Assembly (NCBI RefSeq): GCF_027486195.1
Contig: NZ_JAIXPP010000045.1
Span: 1 to 64,000, forward strand
Length of the DNA stretch: 64,000 nt
DNA from: Novosphingobium sp.
GTDB lineage: Bacteria; Pseudomonadota; Alphaproteobacteria; Sphingomonadales; Sphingomonadaceae
Direction: 5' to 3'
Made by a program: the position numbers and the translations under genes. This document shows, piece after piece, positions 57,349 through 64,000 of the stretch. The notes under the pieces were generated by a model. It was not told the origin of the DNA. It worked only from the letters and a program-made list of their open reading frames with translations, and made no database searches. Position 1 is the stretch's first letter. Each line of letters begins with the position of its first letter.

Positions 57349-59523
57349 ATGAAGTCAGTGTGGATGCAGAGCGCCTGCCGGACAGCGGCTTGGGCCATAT
57401 CGACCGGAATCGTGGCAGGCGCGATGCCTGGTGCCGCACTGGCCCAGTCAGCTGCGCCCGCAGCGGCAAGCCCTGACGCGTCCGAGATCGTCGTCACCGC
57501 CCGCAAGCGCGAGGAGCGGCTGTTCGATGTACCGGGCGCTGTCTCGGCAGTCAGCAATGCGCAAGTTGAGAAGCTTCGCCTGTTCGATGCGCGCGACCTG
57601 CTCAGCCTCACGCCGAGCGCATTCCTGCAGGAGAACAACGCTGGCACCGCGCGCGATTTCAGCATCCGCGGCGTTGGTACGCCGACCCTGTTCGCCGAAC
57701 CGGGCGTTGCCACCTATGTCGATGAAATCTACTCGAGCGGCTTTATCAGCTATCCCACCCAGTTCTTCGACCTCGAACGGGTTGAAGTGCTGCGCGGACC
57801 GCAGGGCGCGCTCTATGGCCGCAACGCCGTCGGCGGCGCCGTGAACGTGATTTCGAAGAACCCCGATGACAAATGGGGTGCCAGCCTGCAGGGCACCTAC
57901 GGCACATTCGACCGCTATGAACTGCGCGGCATCGTCAATGCCGCGCTCACCGATGGGGTCGGCATTCGCGTCTCGGGGTGGAAGTTCAAGCAGAACAAGG
58001 GCGAGTACTTCAATCCGGTCACCAAACGATATCTCGATGCGAACGATACCGAGGGTGGCCGCATCGTTGGCAAGTTCGACCTCACCGACAACATCTCCTT
58101 GCGGATCGTGGCCGAGCACAATGAAGGCGATACGGCCGGCACCTATCTGTTCTTCCCGACCGCAGGCGAAACGCCCAAGACCGTGAGCCGCGACACCCAG
58201 CCCACCAACAGCTTCGATACGACCCGCGTTTCGAGCGAATTGGGCATCAAGACGGGCCTTGGCACGTTCACCCTGATCGGCGGTGGTCGCAACTATACCC
58301 TTGACGGGGTGGAGGACACCGACCTCTCGACCGATCTGTTCCCGACGCCGACACTGTCGTCGCTCGGCAAGCAGATCAGCACCCGCCGCAATCATGTCGA
58401 AAGCCGCTTTGCCGAAGCCCGCTGGCTCTCTCCAGACTGGAACGGCATCAGCCTGCTGGTTGGCGCGACCTATCTGAATGACAAGGCAACCGGCACGATC
58501 CTGACTGATCTGAACGGCCTTTCGCTGGCCTTTTCGGGCGGCGCAGCCCCGTTCACGCTTGGCATTGCCAACAACCAGTCCGTCAAGAGCTGGGCCGGCT
58601 TTGCCGAGGCAACTTGGAAGATCACTGAGAAGGTCAACCTGATCGGCAATCTGCGCTATACCAGCGATGACAAGTCCGTGGACTTCCTGTTCACGCCGAG
58701 CCCTGCGCTCATCGGCTTCGTCGGACCGTCGCAGGCGGTCAAGCGCACGCGCAATTTCAACAACTGGTCCCCCGGCGCCACGCTTTCGTGGAGCCCGAGC
58801 GAGGCGGTGCGGGCCTATGCGAAGATCCAGACGGGCTTTCGCGCAGGCGGCTACAACTTCAATGTCGCGAAGAGCGCGAACCTCGACTATGATTCTGAAA
58901 CTTCGGTCAATTATGAAGTCGGTGCCCGTTTCAAGGCGGCCCCGCTGCACGCCACTCTGGGTGTCAGCGCCTATTACCTGACCCAGAAGAATGTGCTGGT
59001 GCCCTTCTTCGATTTCACCGCACCTCCCGGGCTTCAGGGCTATCTCGACAACGCGAGCAAGGCGCGGACATTCGGTCTGGAGTTCGAGGCGTCGGTGCAA
59101 CCGGTTGAAGGTTGGACCATCGGCGGATCGCTCGGGGTGCTTGATGGCAAGTTCAACGATGGCGCGGTCAATGGCGTGTCGCTGAAGGGCAAGGAACTGC
59201 CCGCCGCGCGCAAGCTGACCACCTCGCTCAGTACTGCCTATCGCCGCCCGATCACCCAGAGCATCGACGTGCTGTTCAACGCATCGTGGACCCACCGGTC
59301 GTCGGGTTTCCAGGATGTGCAGAACCTGTTCGCCATCGGCGGCAACAATCTGATCAATGTGTCGGCCGGTGTCGACTTCGGCCCATTCGACTTGCTCGGC
59401 TTTGTCCAGAATCTCGGGAATGACCGCTACGACATCGCCTTTGGCGGCAATCGCAACGGCCAGTCGGGGGTGATCCGGGCGCAGGGGCGTACCTACGGAG
59501 TATCGGCGCGCGCCAAGTTCTGA
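57349..59523 (+). CDS. TonB-dependent receptor, probable peptide/secondary-metabolite uptake
   Basis: 724 aa. Signal peptide ending near PGAALAQS, TonB box ASEIVVTARKREERLFDVPGAVSAVS, and plug motifs RDFSIRGVG and LERVEVLRGPQGALYGRNAVGGAVNVISK. The barrel ends GRTYGVSARAKF. IRGVG and LRGPQGALYGRNA place it with the iron-complex/pesticin-type receptors abundant in sphingomonads. The next gene is a dipeptidase-like amidohydrolase and the facing genes are peptide-related, so a peptide ligand is inferred. ATG at 57349 has GGGAG about 11 nt upstream. Confidence 0.9.
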   Translation: MKSVWMQSACRTAAWAISTGIVAGAMPGAALAQSAAPAAASPDASEIVVTARKREERLFDVPGAVSAVSNAQVEKLRLFDARDLLSLTPSAFLQENNAGTARDFSIRGVGTPTLFAEPGVATYVDEIYSSGFISYPTQFFDLERVEVLRGPQGALYGRNAVGGAVNVISKNPDDKWGASLQGTYGTFDRYELRGIVNAALTDGVGIRVSGWKFKQNKGEYFNPVTKRYLDANDTEGGRIVGKFDLTDNISLRIVAEHNEGDTAGTYLFFPTAGETPKTVSRDTQPTNSFDTTRVSSELGIKTGLGTFTLIGGGRNYTLDGVEDTDLSTDLFPTPTLSSLGKQISTRRNHVESRFAEARWLSPDWNGISLLVGATYLNDKATGTILTDLNGLSLAFSGGAAPFTLGIANNQSVKSWAGFAEATWKITEKVNLIGNLRYTSDDKSVDFLFTPSPALIGFVGPSQAVKRTRNFNNWSPGATLSWSPSEAVRAYAKIQTGFRAGGYNFNVAKSANLDYDSETSVNYEVGARFKAAPLHATLGVSAYYLTQKNVLVPFFDFTAPPGLQGYLDNASKARTFGLEFEASVQPVEGWTIGGSLGVLDGKFNDGAVNGVSLKGKELPAARKLTTSLSTAYRRPITQSIDVLFNASWTHRSSGFQDVQNLFAIGGNNLINVSAGVDFGPFDLLGFVQNLGNDRYDIAFGGNRNGQSGVIRAQGRTYGVSARAKF

Positions 59524-59537
59524 AAGAGACCCGCGCG

Positions 59538-60737
59538 ATGACCCGAACCCGGCTCAGGAACGCGCGCATCTGGAACGGTGTCGATGATGGCTATGCGCCG
59601 TTCACCAGCATCACCGTTTCCGATGGACGGATTGCCGGGATCGGTGACGATGGGCCGGTGGACGAGGAAGTCGATCTCAGCGGCCAGGCCTTGCTGCCCG
59701 GCTTCATCGACGCGCACTTCCATGCCTATGCGGCGCTCGTCGATACCCCGGCGCTGGAGCAATTGCCGCTGAGCTATCTGGCGCACCACGCCGCGCGCCT
59801 GATGGCCGATGCGCTGGGGCGGGGCTTTACCACCGTGCGCGATGCCGGCGGTGCCGACTGGGGGCTGGCGCGGGCGCTTGCCGAAGGGCTGATCCCCGGA
59901 CCCAGACTGTTCCGGTCTGGCCGGGCGCTCTCGCAGACCGGCGGCCATGGCGACAGCCGCGTCCACCGGGGCGAGCCGTGCAGCTGCGGCACGATCGGCA
60001 ACCTGTCGCGCGTCGTCGACGGCGTAGAGGCCGTGCGCCTCGCCGCGCGCGAGACGCTGGCGGGCGGGGCGGATCAGATCAAGATCTTCGTTTCGGGCGG
60101 CATTTCCTCGCCCACCGATCCGATTGCCATGCGCCAGTATTCGGGCAGCGAGATCCGCGCGATCGTCGCGGAAGCGCGCGGCCGGCAGACTTATGTGATG
60201 GCTCATGCCTATACCGCCGATGCGATCATCCACGCTGTCTGCAATGGTGTGCGATCGATCGAGCATGGCAATCTGCTCGACGAAGCGGCTGCTGCCGCGA
60301 TGGCGCGTGCGGGCGCGTTTCTGGTGCCGACACTGGTCGCCTATGAAGCGCTGACCGCCGAAGGTGGAGCATACGGGCTCTCGGCGGCTTCAGCCGCCAA
60401 GATCGCCGATGTGGCCGGGCGCGGCGCGGATGCGGTGCGCATTGCCCGCGCTGCCGGGGTTGCCATTGGTTTCGGCACCGATCTGCTCGGCGGCCTGCAC
60501 CCGTGGCAATTGGGCGAGTTTCGCCTGCGCGGCGCTATCGAGGCACCCGTGGATGTGCTGCGATCGGCCACAAGCGTTAACGCCGCGCTGCTCAACCGGA
60601 CGGGCGAACTGGGTGTCATCGCGCCCGGCGCCCATGCCGATTTCGTAATTGTTGACGGGGATCCGCTCAGCGATCTGGCGGCCATCTGGGATGGCGGCAT
60701 CAAGGCGGTGTGGCAGTCCGGCAGGCGTGTTCGTTAG
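59538..60737 (+). CDS. metal-dependent amidohydrolase, Xaa-dipeptidase-like
   Basis: A 399-aa imidazolonepropionase-like amidohydrolase. HxH in GFIDAHFHAYAALVD, GFTTVRDAGGADWGLARAL, RALSQTGGHGDSR and the carbamylated Lys candidate in GGADQIKIFVSGGISSP. YVMAHAYTADAIIHAVCNGVRSIEHGN supplies the His ligands and GFGTDLLGG the Asp. The group includes Xaa-Pro/Arg/Lys dipeptidases of Caulobacter and Sargasso origin. No signal peptide, so it is cytoplasmic. 14 bp after the receptor; its stop overlaps the convergent peptidase stop by 4 bp. Confidence 0.87.
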   Translation: MTRTRLRNARIWNGVDDGYAPFTSITVSDGRIAGIGDDGPVDEEVDLSGQALLPGFIDAHFHAYAALVDTPALEQLPLSYLAHHAARLMADALGRGFTTVRDAGGADWGLARALAEGLIPGPRLFRSGRALSQTGGHGDSRVHRGEPCSCGTIGNLSRVVDGVEAVRLAARETLAGGADQIKIFVSGGISSPTDPIAMRQYSGSEIRAIVAEARGRQTYVMAHAYTADAIIHAVCNGVRSIEHGNLLDEAAAAAMARAGAFLVPTLVAYEALTAEGGAYGLSAASAAKIADVAGRGADAVRIARAAGVAIGFGTDLLGGLHPWQLGEFRLRGAIEAPVDVLRSATSVNAALLNRTGELGVIAPGAHADFVIVDGDPLSDLAAIWDGGIKAVWQSGRRVR

Positions 60738-61711
60738 CCGGCGCTGTCCGTCAGCCGCAGTAATGCCGCAACAACAGCCCGGCCCAGTGCCTCGTCGTTC
60801 CATCTGTGGCCAGCGGCTGGCACGATCGTTAACCGAGACCCCGGCCAAGCTTGGGCGAGGTCCCAGGCCGCGCGCGGCGGGGTGCACATGTCGCTGCGCC
60901 CTGCGATGATTTCGCCGGGGATCGCGGCAAGGCGCGCGGCATTGGCGAGGAGCTGGCCGGGGGTGAGGAAATAGTCGGCCTGATCGAAGTGCGCGAAGAT
61001 CCGGGTTGCAGCAATGTCCCTCGGATCCATTGCATCAGGGTCATCGGGCGGTGGCGGTGCATGGAGATCGAGCGTCTGCGCCTCGGCATGGCCGAGGATG
61101 GTCGCGGCCGGCGCGTGGATCGCTGGATCTGGATCGAGAATGCGCTTCAGGAAAGCAGCGCGCGGATCGGTGCGTTCGGCTTCGCTCAAAAGGCTGTCGC
61201 GCGCGGCAAACACCTCTGGAAACACGGTGCGGCCGCCCTCCCACCACCAATACCGGTCTGCCGCATCGGCCAGAAAAACGCCGCTGACCAGCAGGCCGAG
61301 CAAACGGTCCGGGTGCGCCTGCGCATAGGCCAGCGCCAGTGTCGAGCCCCATGAGCCGCCCACGACGATCCAGCGCGCAATACCGCGTGCCTCGCGCAGC
61401 GCTTCGATATCAGCAATCAGATCGGCGGTTGTGTTGCTTTCCAGCGACCCGAACGGCGCCGATTGCCCGCAGCCGCGCTGATCGAAGAATATCCCGCGGT
61501 GCCGCGCCGGATCGAGCAGGCGGCGGTAATAGGGCTTGATTTGTCCGCCGGGCCCGCCGTGGAGGACGAGCACGGGAACCCCGTCTTCGGGACCGGTTTC
61601 CTCCCAATGCACGACATGCCCGCCAGTCACCGGCAGCATCCCCTCGGTGCGTGGCCTTGGCACAGGCGGAAAGAAGGCAGTGTCGGTGCGGAAGACGTTG
61701 GGCAGGGTCAC
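60734..61711 (-). CDS. pip: proline iminopeptidase
   Basis: A 325-aa alpha/beta hydrolase of family S33 that removes N-terminal proline. VLVLHGGPGGQIKPYYRRLLDPARHRGIFFDQRGCGQSAPFG, DIEALREARGIARWIVVGGSWGSTLALAYAQAHP (nucleophile Ser), AGRSDMCTPP (Asp), PAAGHRWNDE (His). A GTG at 61711 overlaps the upstream stop as GTGA and gives VTLPNVFRTD; the ATG at 61765 would extend into the preceding gene. Confidence 0.92.
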   Translation of the reverse strand: MTLPNVFRTDTAFFPPVPRPRTEGMLPVTGGHVVHWEETGPEDGVPVLVLHGGPGGQIKPYYRRLLDPARHRGIFFDQRGCGQSAPFGSLESNTTADLIADIEALREARGIARWIVVGGSWGSTLALAYAQAHPDRLLGLLVSGVFLADAADRYWWWEGGRTVFPEVFAARDSLLSEAERTDPRAAFLKRILDPDPAIHAPAATILGHAEAQTLDLHAPPPPDDPDAMDPRDIAATRIFAHFDQADYFLTPGQLLANAARLAAIPGEIIAGRSDMCTPPRAAWDLAQAWPGSRLTIVPAAGHRWNDEALGRAVVAALLRLTDSAG

Positions 61712-63237
61712 GGCTTTGGCCCCCTTCGCGACAGGCTGGAAAAATCGATCAGCGACGGGCGCCAACGGTCGATTGTGACCCCGATCAGGTCTGCCCGGTG
61801 GGCGATGACCGGGTTGGCGGCAAAGATCATCACCAAGGGCCGCGCCTTTCGCAGCCGGGCGTCGATCTCGGCATAGGCGGCGGCGCGTGTGGTGAGATCG
61901 CTGCTCGCGAGCGCCGTGTCGATCAGGCCATCGATGGCGGGATCGGCGATGCCGCTGCCATTGCTGCCGGCGGCAAGACCGCGCGCCGAATAGAGCGCAT
62001 CGAGCATTGCACCGGGATCGGGCGTGTCATTGCTCCAGCCGGTGTAGATCAGCCCGAAATCGCCGCTGGCCTGAAGCGCCTGCATCGCCCCCGGTGATCG
62101 GCGTTCGATGCGCACGGCCAGCCCCGCGTCGGCGAGGTTGGCCTGCAGAAACTCCGCCACCGGCCCGAGCAGCGCGACCAGCAGCACGATCGGCTCGCCC
62201 TTGTAGCCAGCCGCCCTGACCAGCGCGCGGGCGCGGGGCAGGTCACGCGAAGGCGTTTCGCCGGTGCGATAGCCCGGCGCGCCCGGCGGCAAATAGCCAC
62301 CGATCTGGATGGCGTTACCTTTCAGGACCTGGCGCCTGAGGCCGTCATAATCGACAGCGAGCGCGACCGCTTCGCGCAGGCGCGGGTCGGCCAGCGGGCC
62401 TTTTGCGGCATTCAGCTGCAGGTAGCTGAGCGACGATCCGCCGGGGACGGTGGTGACCGCCACACCCGGCAGCGCGCGATAGCGATCCACCAGCACGGAC
62501 GGCACGATGTCGGTCAGATCGACATCGCCGCGTTCGAGCAGCAGGCGGCGGACGCCTTCATCGGGCAGCGCCCGGATGACGACGCGCTGGAACTGGCGGG
62601 GCGGGCGGATTGCCTTCGGGTTGGCCACCAGCTCGATCGCTTCACCCGGGCGATTGGCGGCGATGCGGTATGGCCCCGAACCTGCGCTGTGATCGGCGAG
62701 CCAGCTTTTGCCATCGTCCTTGCCGGTAAAGGCCTTGGGGTTGATGATCGAGGCCGCCGCAAGGCTCAGTTGCTGCATCGCCGGGGCGTAGCGGCGCTTG
62801 AGGTGGAGCGTCAGCGACAGCGCGCTGGTAACTGTCACGCCGCCCAGAAATTCGACGCTGCCAGCCGGCGCGCGGCCGATCCGCACCAGCCGGTCGAGCG
62901 AGGCCTTGACTGCCGCCGCATCGACCGGGTTGCCATCGTCGAAGCGGTGGCCAGACTGCAGGCGGACGGCAATCGAGAGGCCGTCTGGGGTGACGGTCCA
63001 GTCCTGCGCCAGCTCGCCAACCGCTTCGGCTGTCGGCGAGGCAGTATCGAGGCGGGTCAGCTGTTCATAGACCTGATCGAGCACCGGGGCTTCATTGGCA
63101 CCCGCAGCCACTGCCGGATCAAGGCTGGTGGGCGTGAAGGCCTTGGCGACAGTCAGCGTCGCCGCGCGCTCTGCGGGGTTGGTGGCGGGTATGCAGCCGG
63201 TCGCCAGCGCGGCGGACAGAATGAGGAGACGTTTCAT
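61708..63237 (-). CDS. oligopeptide-binding lipoprotein (SBP family 5)
   Basis: 509 aa with lipobox ATGC (RLLILSAALATGCIP). DppA/OppA-type binding protein: LTVAKAFTPTSLDPAVAAGANEAPVLDQVYEQLTRLD, HRFDDGNPVDAAAVKASLDRL, AGSGPYRIAANRPGEAIELVAN, SSLSYLQLNAAKGPLADPRLREAVALAVDYDGL and LIYTGWSNDTPDP. No ABC permease or ATPase gene is adjacent, so partners lie elsewhere or it delivers to another route. Lipoprotein start MKRLLIL at 63237; overlaps the upstream gene by 4 bp. Confidence 0.9.
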   Translation of the reverse strand: MKRLLILSAALATGCIPATNPAERAATLTVAKAFTPTSLDPAVAAGANEAPVLDQVYEQLTRLDTASPTAEAVGELAQDWTVTPDGLSIAVRLQSGHRFDDGNPVDAAAVKASLDRLVRIGRAPAGSVEFLGGVTVTSALSLTLHLKRRYAPAMQQLSLAAASIINPKAFTGKDDGKSWLADHSAGSGPYRIAANRPGEAIELVANPKAIRPPRQFQRVVIRALPDEGVRRLLLERGDVDLTDIVPSVLVDRYRALPGVAVTTVPGGSSLSYLQLNAAKGPLADPRLREAVALAVDYDGLRRQVLKGNAIQIGGYLPPGAPGYRTGETPSRDLPRARALVRAAGYKGEPIVLLVALLGPVAEFLQANLADAGLAVRIERRSPGAMQALQASGDFGLIYTGWSNDTPDPGAMLDALYSARGLAAGSNGSGIADPAIDGLIDTALASSDLTTRAAAYAEIDARLRKARPLVMIFAANPVIAHRADLIGVTIDRWRPSLIDFSSLSRRGPKP

Positions 63238-64000
63238 CGGCGGATCAGGGCTGGCGCATCGGCCGGCCAAGCGGGCGCCGGACCCGGATCGCGCGCTAAG
63301 CGCAAACCGGGCAGCCGCTGAAAGCTGACGATGACCGCGCCGTCCTCGAAGCGCAGATGCGGGTCCTGCACGCAGCCGGCTTTGTCCGCGGCCGCGTAGA
63401 ATCGTTCGCCGAGCCAGCGCAGTTGCAGCCAGTCTCCCGCTGGCCAGATCGGACCGGCCCGCAGCCGCAGCCGCCCTTCGCCATCAAGACCGATCTGCAA
63501 GCAGCCCGGCAGATCAGGATGGCGGTACAGGCCGAGAATGACCGCCGGATCGGGCGGTATGCCGCTGGCTGCGGGCAGGAGCTCCATCCGGATATTGCCT
63601 TCCTGCCGCACGATCGAGGCGGGCGGGAACGACAGGTCTCCTGCGATCTCGAAGCAAATGGGTTCAACCCCCAGATTGCGGCGATAGCGACCATCTGGCT
63701 GCATCGGGATACGCCGACCACCGACATTGATCTCGCCCGGGCATCCCGAGATATCGAGCGAGAAGCCATGCTCCGCGCTGGCGTAAAGCGCTGTCCAAAG
63801 CAGTTCGGGCGGCGATGGACTGGCCAGCCCCGGCGTCATCGCCGGGTCGGGCGCAATTCCCCAATGCAGTGTCAGCAATTCGCGGGCACGCTCGAACCAG
63901 TTGATGTCGCTGCGATTGCCGAGAATGACGGCGGCGCTGCCATGATCGGGTGCGAGCAGGAACTCGCCCGCCCATTGGTTGATCTGGCCCGAATGGCCCA
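63234..64000 (-). CDS. serine hydrolase, beta-lactamase/D-aminopeptidase-like (partial)
   Basis: The 5' part is cut by the window edge; about 254 codons remain. The visible beginning has GHSGQINQWAGEFLLAPDHGSAAVILGNRSD, the third box (KTG equivalent, here HSG) of class C beta-lactamase-like serine hydrolases. About 180 residues of beta-rich C-terminal domain follow, with LEHGF-type segments and GLYRHPDLPGCLQIGLDGEG and two Cys residues that may pair. D-aminopeptidases have such extra barrels. The nucleophile SxxK lies outside the window. Confidence 0.82.
   Translation of the reverse strand, partial: GHSGQINQWAGEFLLAPDHGSAAVILGNRSDINWFERARELLTLHWGIAPDPAMTPGLASPSPPELLWTALYASAEHGFSLDISGCPGEINVGGRRIPMQPDGRYRRNLGVEPICFEIAGDLSFPPASIVRQEGNIRMELLPAASGIPPDPAVILGLYRHPDLPGCLQIGLDGEGRLRLRAGPIWPAGDWLQLRWLGERFYAAADKAGCVQDPHLRFEDGAVIVSFQRLPGLRLARDPGPAPAWPADAPALIRR

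Overview
The window is GC-rich and dense in codirectional genes. It looks like a chromosomal segment of an alphaproteobacterium, most probably a sphingomonad (Novosphingobium/Sphingobium-like). The reasons are the aroQ-accB-accC order, two large TonB-dependent receptors with sphingomonad-type plugs, periplasmic hydrolases with signal peptides, and a REP-like 'CCCGCGAAGGCGGG' hairpin pair of a kind common in sphingomonad intergenic DNA. The taxon is inferred from gene style only. No tRNA, rRNA, CRISPR array, transposase or integrase was seen.

Layout. (1) 1-2231, minus strand: aroQ-accB-accC (accC runs off the left edge), a small lipoprotein and a small holin-like membrane protein. (2) 2446-8797, plus strand: a DUF1592 c-type cytochrome protein, a Tat-exported DUF1552 protein, an ankyrin-repeat protein, a cytochrome c' and a cytochrome b561. 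(3) 8913-41062: a purine catabolic island of about 32 kb. A phosphoribosyltransferase and a LysR regulator lie on the minus strand. Then, all on the plus strand, come a secreted adenosine deaminase, a TonB receptor, a NUP-family protein, 8-oxoguanine deaminase and a xanthine/urate-type permease. After these, 17 genes run from 18859 to 37835, almost every one overlapping the next by 1-14 bp. A secreted S9 peptidase and a periplasmic nucleoside hydrolase close the island. (4) 41277-42785: a malonyl-CoA-synthetase-like ligase. (5) 42782-48553, minus strand: a tripartite RND efflux operon. (6) 48865-57037, minus strand: kdpFABCDE preceded by a small membrane-protein gene. (7) 57349-64000: a TonB receptor and an amidohydrolase on the plus strand, facing a proline iminopeptidase, an oligopeptide-binding lipoprotein and a partial serine hydrolase. 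This looks like a peptide-utilisation locus.

How the purine island works. Nucleosides would enter through the TonB receptor and be deaminated or stripped of ribose in the periplasm by the secreted deaminase, the NUP protein, the MTA/SAH-nucleosidase-like protein and the nucleoside hydrolase. Bases cross the inner membrane through the NCS2 and AzgA permeases. Adenine deaminase, guanine deaminase, 8-oxoguanine deaminase and XdhABC funnel everything to urate. Membrane-bound PuuD, UraH, UraD, PuuE allantoinase, allantoate amidohydrolase and ureidoglycine-glyoxylate aminotransferase carry it to oxalurate. HpxY, HpxW and HpxZ are the expected oxalurate/oxamate end steps. The missing small subunit HpxX (AtzG/GatC-like) appears to be fused to the C-terminus of the bile-acid-symporter-like transporter directly upstream of hpxY. 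This is the most unusual feature seen.
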